Source of the DNA: Burkholderia sp. Leaf177
Lineage (GTDB): Bacteria; Pseudomonadota; Gammaproteobacteria; Burkholderiales; Burkholderiaceae
Direction of reading: 5' to 3'
NCBI RefSeq assembly: GCF_001424345.1
Contig: NZ_LMPF01000012.1
Span: 373,662-437,661 of the forward strand
DNA length: 64,000 nt
Shown here piece by piece: positions 34,347 to 43,383 of the stretch. Numbering within the stretch: position 1 is the first letter of the stretch; every line of letters begins with the position of its first letter. Made by a program: the position numbers and the translations under genes. Below the pieces are notes generated by a model. That model saw nothing but the letters and a program-made list of their open reading frames with translations, ran no database searches and was not told the origin of the DNA.

Positions 34347-36875
34347 ATGGCTGCTGACGAAGCGCCGGTCGCCGAAGCGACAGCGAGTGTGGACACGGCT
34401 TTCGACCTCGTTCTCGAACCCGAGTCCCATCCTGCGCTCGGCTCGATCAGGGTCGACGAAGGACTCGTTGCGATCGGCCGCGCCGAAGCGCCGTTCGCCA
34501 GCGGCGAGGCCGACGTGATCGCGCAATTGTCGCGGCGGCACGCGCGGATTTTCGTCGAGCACGGCGTGGCTTACGCGGCTGACCTGGGAAGCAAGAACGG
34601 CACGACGGTCAACGGTGTCGCGCTGCGCGAACGTCCCGTGCAACTGAATGCGGGCGATGTCATCGGCTTCGGCGGCAAGCTGCGGTATCGCGTGAACAGG
34701 GTGCCCTTGAAAGCGGCAAGGCGGCCCTCCGCAGCGTCAATGCAAGTCACGCTTACGCCCGAGCGCGACGACCTTGGCCTTCAGCCTGTGGAAATCACGC
34801 AGTTTCCGTTCTTGATCAGCAAGGCCGACGCGACCTTCGCGCAGCACAGCGAACGCTTTCCGCATCAGGTCAATTATCTGTCGCGCCGGCATGCGCATTT
34901 TTTTATCAAAGCAGGCGTGCCGTATGTGGAGGATCTCGGCAGCACGAACGGTACTTTTGTCGATGGAAAACGGCTGGACGATACCGCTTCGCCACTTGAA
35001 GACGGTGCGTCACTCGCGTTTGGCGGCAATCATTTTGTCTATCGTGTGAGTGTTCGTCGCGACGAGGAACCACTCGCGAGCCACACGGCCACGGTCACCG
35101 GCACGCCGCCTTCGAATACGCCTGTCACGCCCGTGGCCGATCCGGATAAAACCACGTTCGTGACGAGCGCTGATTCGTTCCTCGACATCTTCTGCGTCGA
35201 TCCCGCGGCGCCTGGCGACGATGAAATCAACTGCGAAATAGTGGCCGATGCCCGTGGCCCTGCGCGCCCTCGTTCGCGGTATCGCGCGGTTCGTTTCGTG
35301 GCCGAGCTGCGCGAGGCGCTGGCGGGCGGCCCTCGCGACAAACGGGGCTTCGGGCGCAAGACCGCGTTCGGCGCGTTGGCACTGGCGCTACTCGTCGTGC
35401 TCGGCGGGGGACTTTACTGGCGTGGAGCGGCCGAGCGCGATCTCGGCAATCTGATGCGCAGTGGCGACTATCGCGCGGCCGCGAAGGCATCGGATGCCTA
35501 TTTGAAGGGACATCCCGGCGACGCGCTGGCGGCCACGCTCGGCACGGAAGCGTCGCTCAAGGGCTATGTTCCGGAGTGGCTCGCCGCTGTCCAGTCGCGC
35601 GACGCGCGCAAGGCGCAATCGGTGATCGGCGAGATGCGCTCGCTCGCGGCGGGCAACCGCGATGCCCGTGTGCTGATCGATGAACTCGACTGGATGGGCC
35701 GCCTCGAAGACTTCGCCACGGCGCCGGGTCGCGAGCGCGCAGACCCGCCTATCCGCATCTACGCCGACGAAGACAAGATCGGCGAGCTTTTAAAACAGTG
35801 GGAAAGCGATCCGGGCGGGCATCAGCGCAGGCTCGACCGGATCGCGTCGAGCGTGCCAGCGTTCCGCGAGTTTTATGCGTTTGCGCTCAGCCATCTGCGC
35901 AAGCTCGAAAGCGATGACTCCGTTTATCTTGCTGCCATCGAAAGGCTGAAAACGAGCATTGCAACGACGCTGTCCCAGGACGACGCGAGTTCGCTCGAAG
36001 GCGAGATCGCCGATTACGCCGATAAATATCCGCGCCTGGCCGGACTCGACGCGTTGCAGGCCGACCTGCACCAATATCTCCCGCTCGACGCCGCGCTGCG
36101 TGCCCGCCGGATCGAACCGCTGATCGCGGCGATGCGGCAGGCCCACTTCGTGACTCCGCCGTTCAAGGAGCGTTTGCTGCAGTTGCAGGCGAGCGCGTTG
36201 CCTTCGCGCGAAACGTCGCGTCGCTACGGTGCGGCCGCCGATGCCTGGCGTGCGGGCAAATCAGCGGATGCACTCGCCATGCTTGCGTCCATTCCGAATG
36301 ATTCATGGAGCGACGCGATCCGCGCCGATATCGCCCGCAAGCGATCGCTCGCCGACAACTACGCGCTTCTGCAGAAAGCGCGCGGCACGCCAGGCTACGA
36401 CGAGCGCATGCTGGCATTTTCCGAGTCGCTCGATCCCGCTGCCGACGTGTGGTTCGGCAATGCGATCGCGCCGGACATGGCGGCGCTTCGGCAAAAGGCG
36501 CTGGCGAGAGCCGACCAGTGGTTCGCCAGCGCCCAGGCCGCATGGACGCAATATCGCGCGAACGGAGCTATCGGCGGCGAAGAGCGGCTGGAAACGGGCG
36601 TGTCGGCAACGTTTCGGAAGCAGGCCGCGCTGCTCTCCGGCGCGCTGGCCGACGCCGGGCGCGCTGCGCGTCTGTTGCACCAGCTCAAGTCGGAGCGCGC
36701 GGTCCAGGCCGACCAGGCGCTGGCGCCGATCGCGGCGGAAGCGGATTTGCAACGGCGTTCGCTCACGCAACTTCGCATGGTGCTGGAACCGGGCGTGCTC
36801 GCCGCGAAACTCGCGCTGATCGGGCCGGGTGTATCGAACCAGGGAGGCGCCAGTGAAGAACGACCTACCCCTTAA
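34347..36875 (+). CDS. Membrane protein with two FHA domains
   Basis: 842 residues. FHA1 (about 20-120) has Arg45 in IGRA, SRRH at 62-65 and GSKNG at 81-85, so it can bind phosphothreonine. FHA2 (about 140-235) has SRRH at 179-182 and GSTNG at 198-202 but reads ISKA where GR is expected, and may be impaired. A single membrane helix lies at about 346-366, and a 470-residue, mainly helical domain follows, probably periplasmic. First gene of the exporter operon; its end overlaps the HlyD start region. Likely the phospho-reader that links kinase signalling to the transporter, as Fha does in type VI secretion. Confidence 0.88.
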   Translation: MAADEAPVAEATASVDTAFDLVLEPESHPALGSIRVDEGLVAIGRAEAPFASGEADVIAQLSRRHARIFVEHGVAYAADLGSKNGTTVNGVALRERPVQLNAGDVIGFGGKLRYRVNRVPLKAARRPSAASMQVTLTPERDDLGLQPVEITQFPFLISKADATFAQHSERFPHQVNYLSRRHAHFFIKAGVPYVEDLGSTNGTFVDGKRLDDTASPLEDGASLAFGGNHFVYRVSVRRDEEPLASHTATVTGTPPSNTPVTPVADPDKTTFVTSADSFLDIFCVDPAAPGDDEINCEIVADARGPARPRSRYRAVRFVAELREALAGGPRDKRGFGRKTAFGALALALLVVLGGGLYWRGAAERDLGNLMRSGDYRAAAKASDAYLKGHPGDALAATLGTEASLKGYVPEWLAAVQSRDARKAQSVIGEMRSLAAGNRDARVLIDELDWMGRLEDFATAPGRERADPPIRIYADEDKIGELLKQWESDPGGHQRRLDRIASSVPAFREFYAFALSHLRKLESDDSVYLAAIERLKTSIATTLSQDDASSLEGEIADYADKYPRLAGLDALQADLHQYLPLDAALRARRIEPLIAAMRQAHFVTPPFKERLLQLQASALPSRETSRRYGAAADAWRAGKSADALAMLASIPNDSWSDAIRADIARKRSLADNYALLQKARGTPGYDERMLAFSESLDPAADVWFGNAIAPDMAALRQKALARADQWFASAQAAWTQYRANGAIGGEERLETGVSATFRKQAALLSGALADAGRAARLLHQLKSERAVQADQALAPIAAEADLQRRSLTQLRMVLEPGVLAAKLALIGPGVSNQGGASEERPTP

Positions 36876-38226
36876 GTCCTTCGCGGAGTCGCTCGGCGAC
36901 CATGGGGTCGAGGGCATCGAAATCCTCACCGCAGAGCCTTGGCGGCTCACGCAGGCGCTGATCTACACGATGGCCGCGCTGGTCGCGAGCGCGCTTGTCT
37001 GGTCGTTCGTCGGCCGGGCGGATGTGATCGTGACGGCATCGGGAACACTTGCTCCGGAGTCCGAAGTTCGCCGCTTCTATGCACCGATCGACGGTGAACT
37101 CGCCGATCTCTACATCGCCGAGGGACAGCCCGTGCGCAAGGACGACGTCGTCGCGCGGCTCAATGCGCGCGGCGCGATCGAGGCGGCGACCAACGCGCTT
37201 GAAGCGCAACTGAAACTGGATGACGCCGAGCGCGACTGGAAGGAGTTCCCGGCGAAGAAGTTGCTGATGGAGCGCAAGGCCGCGGCGCTGAAGGACCAGA
37301 TGGACGTGGAGGAACATCTGCACCAGACGCGCGTGGCGGAAGGCACCACCAGGCTCGCCGAAGGACAGAAGGCGCAACTGGCCGAAGCGCGCAGCCAGCT
37401 CGACAATGCCCGCCGCGCGCGCGACGCGGCGCGCCAGGAACTTGATCGCTTCACGCGGCTGCTCGCGTTGCCGGGCGGCGGCGGGGTATCGGAGATTCAG
37501 GTGGAGGCGAAACGCAACGCCTACATGGAAGCCGACAGCGGCCTCAAGATCGCGCAGTCGCGTCTCACAGAACTAGACTTTCGCCTGAGCCACGACTACG
37601 CGCAGGCAAAAGCGCAGCTCGAGACCAGCGGACAGGAATCGATGAACCTCAAGCTGCAATACGAATCCGCGATGCGCGAGATCGCGAGCGCCGGCGACAA
37701 GTTGCGGCTGCAATTGCAGACCGCGCGCCTGGTCGCGGAAGCGGCGGACCGGATCCGCTTCGAGAACATCGACAAAGACAACTTCCTGCTGATTCTCGCG
37801 CCGGTCTCGGGCGTGGTCACCGACGTCACGTCCACTCAGGCAGGCGACAAGATCCAGGCCAACACGCCGCTCGGCGGCATTGCTCCGCAGGACGCGCGGC
37901 CCGTGCTCAAGATCGAGATCGCCGAGCACGATCGCGCGTTCCTTCGCGAGGGGCAGGCCGTCAAGCTGAAGTTCAATGCCTTTCCTTACCAGCGCTATGG
38001 ATTGATCGACGGCACGCTCGAATTCATATCGCCCGCGACCAAACCCTCCGCGCAGAACAAGCAGCCGGTCTACGAAGGACGCGTCACGCTCGCGCGCGAT
38101 TACTACGAGGTCGCGGGGACGGGCTATCCGCTGCGCTATGGCATGAGCGCGACCGCCGAGATTGTCGTGCGCGAGCGGCGGCTGATCGATCTCGGGCTCG
38201 ACCCGTTCCGTCAGTTGGCGGGTTGA
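36853..38226 (+). CDS. HlyD-like periplasmic adaptor (membrane fusion protein)
   Basis: From GTG 36853 (AGGGAGG ribosome site 5 nt before) 457 residues, overlapping the end of the FHA gene by 23 bp. One N-terminal membrane helix (about 33-52), a lipoyl half-motif, a long coiled coil (about 110-300) and the second lipoyl half with FENIDKDNFLLILAPVSGVV, then the HlyD closing beta barrel. It bridges the ABC transporter and the outer-membrane channel in type I secretion. ATG 36829 is an alternative start without a ribosome site. Confidence 0.9.
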   Translation: MKNDLPLKSFAESLGDHGVEGIEILTAEPWRLTQALIYTMAALVASALVWSFVGRADVIVTASGTLAPESEVRRFYAPIDGELADLYIAEGQPVRKDDVVARLNARGAIEAATNALEAQLKLDDAERDWKEFPAKKLLMERKAAALKDQMDVEEHLHQTRVAEGTTRLAEGQKAQLAEARSQLDNARRARDAARQELDRFTRLLALPGGGGVSEIQVEAKRNAYMEADSGLKIAQSRLTELDFRLSHDYAQAKAQLETSGQESMNLKLQYESAMREIASAGDKLRLQLQTARLVAEAADRIRFENIDKDNFLLILAPVSGVVTDVTSTQAGDKIQANTPLGGIAPQDARPVLKIEIAEHDRAFLREGQAVKLKFNAFPYQRYGLIDGTLEFISPATKPSAQNKQPVYEGRVTLARDYYEVAGTGYPLRYGMSATAEIVVRERRLIDLGLDPFRQLAG

Positions 38227-38250
38227 ATACGGTTGAATACGGTTGAATAC
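38221..38250 (+). repeat. Three 10-bp direct repeats after the adaptor gene
   Basis: GGTTGAATAC repeated three times in a row; the first copy contains the adaptor stop codon. A slippage product, possibly with no role. Confidence 0.9.
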
Positions 38251-38283
38251 GCTTGATCGATGTTTCATGGGAGAAGAACCGAC

Positions 38284-39036
38284 ATGACTGGGATCGTACG
38301 AATCGATAACGAAGTCGTCGACACCGACGAGTTCATCCGCGTGCTCAAGCTTACCGGCCAGTTCGAAGGCCTGGTCGAACAGATCGTCCGTGACAAGCTG
38401 ACGGTGAGCGCGGCAAAAAAACAGCGCGTGGAAGTTACGGACGACGAAATCCAGATGCGCGCGGACCAGTTCCGGCGTGTGCGGAGCCTCCATCGCGCGG
38501 CCGACATGAACCGTTATCTCGACGCGCTGGCTGTGAGCCTCGACGAGTTCGAGGCGTTCATCATCGACACGCTTTATCAGGAAAAGATGCTCGCGCGCAT
38601 TGGCAACGACGACGAGGTCGAGGCGTATTTCAAGCTTCACTCGCCGCGCTTCGACAGCGTCGAGGTCAGTCATATCGTGCTGGAAACGCCCGACCAGGCG
38701 AAGGAAATGATCTCGTACTTGCGGGACGAGCCGGAGAGTTTCGCCGAGATGGCGCGCGAGCATTCCATTGCCGACACACGCGGCGCGGGCGGCGCGATAG
38801 GACGCGTGCTGCGCGGCTCGCTCGCGCCCGAGATCGAAGCGAAAGTCTTCAACGCTGCGGCGGGCGATCTGCTGGGACCGTTTGCGACACCTAGCGGCGA
38901 CGCCTGGGAAATCTTCGCCGTGACGGAGCGCCATCCGGCCGCACTCGATGCCGACGTCGCGCTCGAAATCAGGCGCCTCTTGCGCGACGCGTGGCTGCAT
39001 GCGCGTGCGCAGGAACACGTGATCGAGGCACAGTAA
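38284..39036 (+). CDS. Cytoplasmic parvulin-type peptidyl-prolyl isomerase
   Basis: From ATG 38284 (GGGAGAAG ribosome site) 250 residues. A SurA-N-like helical part is followed by a parvulin domain (about 120-215) with VSHIVLETPDQAKEM, FAEMAREHSIADTRGAGGAIG and FATPSGDAWEIFAV. There is no signal peptide, so unlike SurA it should stay in the cytoplasm, perhaps holding peptide precursors before export. It lies between the adaptor and ABC genes, 4 bp before the latter. Confidence 0.87.
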   Translation: MTGIVRIDNEVVDTDEFIRVLKLTGQFEGLVEQIVRDKLTVSAAKKQRVEVTDDEIQMRADQFRRVRSLHRAADMNRYLDALAVSLDEFEAFIIDTLYQEKMLARIGNDDEVEAYFKLHSPRFDSVEVSHIVLETPDQAKEMISYLRDEPESFAEMAREHSIADTRGAGGAIGRVLRGSLAPEIEAKVFNAAAGDLLGPFATPSGDAWEIFAVTERHPAALDADVALEIRRLLRDAWLHARAQEHVIEAQ

Positions 39037-39040
39037 AGCC

Positions 39041-42000
39041 ATGGACGTGCCGGAAAAATTGGAGTCGCACGCGGCGTTTCTGGCGTCGGTGGAAATCCTC
39101 TCGCCCTTCACGCCCGACGAGATCGCGGGTTTCGCCGAACATGCGCAATCGCGCGTCTACGCGTTTGGCGAAAGCATCTGCAACGCAGGCGATCCCGCCG
39201 ATGGTCTCTACGTCATCAAGGCGGGGTCGGTGCGTATCTTCACCGAAGAGCACGGCAAGGAAATCAGCATGGGCGTGCGGCGCGAGCGCGAAGTCTTCGC
39301 CGACATCGCGATGCTGCGCGAATACCATCACGAATCGTCGGTGCGCTCGTCCGGCAAGACCGAGCTGCTGTTCATCCCGCGCAGCGTGATCGAGCCGGCC
39401 GCCGCGCGCAATCCGGCAGCGCTCGCGTTTGTCACGAGCTACGTGGCGATCAGTTCGGCCGGTGGTTTTGTCGCGAAGCTCTTCGACCTGCGCGGCAAGA
39501 TCGACAAGGCGGAACTGGAGGCGGCGGTGCGCAGCGTGGGCGTGAAGCGCGTCGCGGCCGGCAAGGAAATCCTGCGCCAGGATTCGCGCGACGACCGGCG
39601 GCTCTACGTCGTGCGTCAGGGCGAAGTGCGCATCGTGCGTACCGAGGGTGCGATCGAATACGTGCTTGCCACACTCGGCCCCGGCGAAGTGTTCGGTGAG
39701 AAGGCATGTCTGCTGCGGCAGGAGCAGGGTGCATCGGTGGTCGCGAACGTCGATACACGCTTGATCGTCGTGCCCGAAAAAACAGTGCACTTCGCGCTGG
39801 AACGTAATCCGAAGCTGCGCGAAGTGATGGAAGAACGCATCCGTCACGCCGAGCGCGAGCTGCTCCGAAAACGCAAGCTCGAGGAACGCCGCTCACTGCC
39901 CGCGATGCTCGACTTGCATTCGAAGCCCGCGTTGGGCGAGCATGTGATCCGCCGCTTCGCGTGGGTGCAGCAGGCGGAGGAAATGGACTGCGGCGCCGCG
40001 AGCCTCGCGATGATCTGCAAACATTTCGGTATCCCGATGACACTCGGCAAGCTGCGCGAACTCGCCAACGTCACCACGCAGGGCGCAACGCTCGACAGCC
40101 TCGCGCGCGCAGGCGAAGTGCTCGGCTTCACCACGCGCGGCGTGCAGTGCACGTTCGAGTCGCTGCGCGGCTTCGAGGTGCCGTTCATTGTCCATTGGGA
40201 GGGTTATCACTACGTGGTGGTCTACGGGACTTCGCCCGACCAGGTGTGGGTGGCCGATCCGGCGACTGGGTTCAGGAAGATGGGCGTGGAGGAATTCGAG
40301 CGCGGCTGGAGCGGTACATGCCTGCTGTTCACCGCGCCGCCCGATCTCGGCGCGACTGCAACCGGGCAATCGCCGTGGGTGCGTTTCGTAGGTTATCTCC
40401 GGCCTTACCGCAAGATACTCGCGCATCTGTTTCTCGCTACGTTTGTGATTCAGGTGCTGGGCGTGATCCCGCCTGTGATCATCCAGAACATTCTCGACGG
40501 GGTGATCGTTCACCAGAACGTTAGCTTGTTGCACCTGTTGATTGGCGGGCTGATCATCTCGAACGTGTTCTCGCAACTCATGTCGACCATTCGTGCGTAC
40601 CTGGCGAATTTCATGGTGCGCAACATGGACTTCGCGATGATGTCGCAGTTCTTCCGTCATACGCTGTCGCTGCCGTTTTCCTTTTTCGCCAAGAGAAAGA
40701 GCGGCGACATCTTCGCGCGTTTTCAGGAAAACCACACCATTCGCGCGTTCCTCACCGAATCGACAGTTACGACCGCACTCAACCTGCTGATGATCTTCAT
40801 CTACTTCACGATCATGTTCCTCTACAACGTGAAGATGACGCTGCTGCTGATCGGCTTTGTCATACCGATCATGTTGGTGACCGCGCTCGCAACCCCGCGT
40901 CTCAAGAACTATGCGCGCGAGTCGTTCGCGGCATCCACGGAGGCGAAGTCGTTCCTGATGGAAGCGCTCGGCGGTGTCGAGACCATCAAGGGCATGGGCA
41001 TCGAGCGAACCGTGCGCCTGAAGTGGGAGAAGAAATACGCGAAGTCGCTGGAGGTGCAGTATCGCGCGCAAGGTTTCGGCATTGTGGTGTCGCTTGCAAG
41101 CCAGGTGCTGAACACCGCGACCACCATCGCCATTCTGTGGGTCGGCGCGAACATGGTGCTGGCGCACGAGATGACTATCGGGCAACTGATCGCGTTCAAT
41201 GCCTTCATGGGCAGCGTGCTGACGCCGCTGATGGGGCTGATCGGCATGTGGAGCCTGCTTAACGACGCCGGCGTCGCAATGGAGCGCCTGGGCGACGTGC
41301 TCGACATGGAGCCGGAGCAGAAGGCCGCCGATCTTGGCTCGCGCATCATGCTGCCCGACCTGCAGGGCGAGATTTCGCTCAAGGACGTGTACTTCCGCTA
41401 CGACGGCGCGGACACGGCTTATGTGCTCGAAAATATCAGCTTCGACATCCGGCCGGGCGAGATGATCGCCATCGTGGGGCAAAGCGGTTCGGGCAAGACC
41501 ACGCTTGCGAAGCTGCTGGTCGGTTTCTACGAGCCGACCGAAGGCAGGATGACCGTGGATGGCTACGACCTGAGCAACATCGATAAAAGCGTTTATCGCG
41601 CGCAGATTGGCTACGTGATGCAGAGCAACCTGCTGTTCTCGGGGACGATCGCGGAGAACGTTGCGAGCGGCGACGAGACGCCGGACCGGCGGCGCATAGA
41701 GGAAGCCGCGAAAATGGCCGACGCGCACGGTTTCATCAGCAAGATGCCGCTTGGCTACGAGCAGATCGTGGGCGAGCGCGGCATCGGCCTCTCGGGTGGA
41801 CAGATCCAGCGGCTGTGCATTGCGCGGGCGCTGTATCACGACCCGCGCCTGCTCGTGTTCGACGAAGCCACTTCCGCCCTCGACACGCAATCGGAAAGCA
41901 ACATCCTCGGCAACATGCAGGACATCCTGAAGGGACGCACGGCGGTCGTGATCGCGCATCGGCTGAGCACCATCATGCGCGCCGACAAGATCCTCGTGCT

Positions 42001-42100
42001 CTACGAGGGCGCAATAGTGGAACAAGGCCGGCACGACGAACTCGTCGCGCGCCGGGGCATGTATTACCAACTCGTGCAGAAACAATTGAGCGCCGCATGA
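39041..42100 (+). CDS. C39-peptidase ABC exporter with two N-terminal cNMP-binding-like domains
   Basis: 1019 residues. Two cyclic-nucleotide-binding-like domains (about 13-130 and 150-270) precede a C39 peptidase (about 300-430) with Gln311, Cys317 in EEMDCGAAS, His390 and Asp406; the catalytic set is complete. A six-helix exporter domain (about 455-720) and an ATPase domain follow: Walker A GQSGSGKTT at 813-821, LSGGQIQR, LLVFDEATSALD. C39 domains cut cargo after a Gly-Gly leader while the ABC part pumps it out, which fits the leader peptides in this block. The extra sensor domains resemble the HetC-like subgroup. The stop overlaps the next start (ATGA). Confidence 0.94.
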   Translation: MDVPEKLESHAAFLASVEILSPFTPDEIAGFAEHAQSRVYAFGESICNAGDPADGLYVIKAGSVRIFTEEHGKEISMGVRREREVFADIAMLREYHHESSVRSSGKTELLFIPRSVIEPAAARNPAALAFVTSYVAISSAGGFVAKLFDLRGKIDKAELEAAVRSVGVKRVAAGKEILRQDSRDDRRLYVVRQGEVRIVRTEGAIEYVLATLGPGEVFGEKACLLRQEQGASVVANVDTRLIVVPEKTVHFALERNPKLREVMEERIRHAERELLRKRKLEERRSLPAMLDLHSKPALGEHVIRRFAWVQQAEEMDCGAASLAMICKHFGIPMTLGKLRELANVTTQGATLDSLARAGEVLGFTTRGVQCTFESLRGFEVPFIVHWEGYHYVVVYGTSPDQVWVADPATGFRKMGVEEFERGWSGTCLLFTAPPDLGATATGQSPWVRFVGYLRPYRKILAHLFLATFVIQVLGVIPPVIIQNILDGVIVHQNVSLLHLLIGGLIISNVFSQLMSTIRAYLANFMVRNMDFAMMSQFFRHTLSLPFSFFAKRKSGDIFARFQENHTIRAFLTESTVTTALNLLMIFIYFTIMFLYNVKMTLLLIGFVIPIMLVTALATPRLKNYARESFAASTEAKSFLMEALGGVETIKGMGIERTVRLKWEKKYAKSLEVQYRAQGFGIVVSLASQVLNTATTIAILWVGANMVLAHEMTIGQLIAFNAFMGSVLTPLMGLIGMWSLLNDAGVAMERLGDVLDMEPEQKAADLGSRIMLPDLQGEISLKDVYFRYDGADTAYVLENISFDIRPGEMIAIVGQSGSGKTTLAKLLVGFYEPTEGRMTVDGYDLSNIDKSVYRAQIGYVMQSNLLFSGTIAENVASGDETPDRRRIEEAAKMADAHGFISKMPLGYEQIVGERGIGLSGGQIQRLCIARALYHDPRLLVFDEATSALDTQSESNILGNMQDILKGRTAVVIAHRLSTIMRADKILVLYEGAIVEQGRHDELVARRGMYYQLVQKQLSAA

Positions 42101-43383
42101 AGATACTCGACGATATCGACGACCTGCCCACGGGTCCCGCAACCTCCTACGCCGCAGTGCTGGAGAAGCTCGAAATCATGCGCTCGGCGTTGCGCTGGTC
42201 GTCGCGCATGGAGCGCCCGGAGATCGAGAAGCTGCTCAAGCAGGCGAGCGTTTTGCGCGATGAAGTCATGCAGCTCTCGCATCGGGAGCGCTTCGTGCAG
42301 GCAGCGGGCGCAGAGCCGGCGCGCGCGCGGGCGTCCGCAGGCGAAAGGAGACAGGCGCTGCTCTCGCGCAGCTTCGTGTTCGAAGGCACATTCGGCGACA
42401 ACCCGAAGCTGCTCGAAGCGCTGGAGATTGCCGAAAAAGCGGCGCCGACCGACTTGCCCGTTCTGGTCGATGGAGAAAGCGGCACCGGCAAGGAACTGAT
42501 GGCCAAGGTCATTCATGCAAATGGATCGCGTGCGGACAAACCGTATATCTCGGTCAACTGTGGAGCGATCCCCGAAAACCTGCTGGAGTCCGAACTATTC
42601 GGTCACCGGAAAGGTGCGTTCACAGGTGCGGCGAATGATCGGCGCGGCAAATTCGAAAGCGCGCACACCGGCACCATCTTCCTCGATGAAATCGGCGAGT
42701 TGCCGCTCGCTGGACAAGTCAAGCTGCTGCGCGTGCTGGAATCGCACGAGATACAGCGTGTGGGATCGGATGAACCGATCGCCGTGGACACGCGCATTGT
42801 CGCGGCCACGAATCGCAACTTGCGGCGCATGAGCGAGGAAGGGCGTTTTCGCGAGGACCTGTTCTACCGGTTGAGCGTGATCCACCTGACCTTGCCGCCC
42901 TTGCGCGAACGTCGCGATGAGATCGCCTTGTTGCTCGCTTATTTTGGTGACGAAGCCGCCGCCGCGCTCAAGCGCCGCCCCTGGAAAATGACGCAGCGCT
43001 TGCGCGAATTCCTGCGCAGCTACGAATACCCGGGCAACATTCGCGAGCTGCGCAATATCGTGTATCGCATTGCATGTCTCGCGCCCGAGATTGCAGATGT
43101 TGAACATCTGCCCGCCGACATTCGACCGGGACAGTCGAGCCTCGTTGCGAACAGCATCATTGCGGGCGCTACGACTCTCTCAGACGCGAAGCGCACCGCG
43201 AGCGACGAAGCGGAGCGCGCGTTTCTGGAGCGTGGCCTGCATGAAGTGGGTGGCACGGTCGCAGAGCTCGCACGCCGGTTCGAGATGAACCGTTCGCACG
43301 TGCAAATGCTGCTCAAGAAACATGGGCTGCATTCCAAGGACTTCCGCAACCAGGTTGTGGCGCCTGCCGGAAAAGAAACCTAG
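42097..43383 (+). CDS. Sigma54-dependent activator without receiver domain
   Basis: 428 residues from ATG 42097, which overlaps the transporter stop. The N-terminal 90 residues are helical and match no sensor domain I know. The AAA+ core has Walker A GESGTGKE (126-133), the sigma54-contact loop GAFTGA (173-178) and TIFLDEIGELP. The C-terminal Fis-like helix-turn-helix reads VAELARRFEMNRSHVQMLLKKH. Without a receiver domain, control could come from partner proteins such as the FHA/kinase module. Predicted targets: the sigma54 promoters at 26555, 32271, 44497 and 44766. Confidence 0.93.
   Translation: MKILDDIDDLPTGPATSYAAVLEKLEIMRSALRWSSRMERPEIEKLLKQASVLRDEVMQLSHRERFVQAAGAEPARARASAGERRQALLSRSFVFEGTFGDNPKLLEALEIAEKAAPTDLPVLVDGESGTGKELMAKVIHANGSRADKPYISVNCGAIPENLLESELFGHRKGAFTGAANDRRGKFESAHTGTIFLDEIGELPLAGQVKLLRVLESHEIQRVGSDEPIAVDTRIVAATNRNLRRMSEEGRFREDLFYRLSVIHLTLPPLRERRDEIALLLAYFGDEAAAALKRRPWKMTQRLREFLRSYEYPGNIRELRNIVYRIACLAPEIADVEHLPADIRPGQSSLVANSIIAGATTLSDAKRTASDEAERAFLERGLHEVGGTVAELARRFEMNRSHVQMLLKKHGLHSKDFRNQVVAPAGKET

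Noticed and set aside
39893..42142. A 749-codon open frame on the minus strand opposite the C39-ABC gene
   Set aside because: It mirrors the codon bias of the real gene, is rich in Arg/His/Asp, has no ribosome site and no domain.
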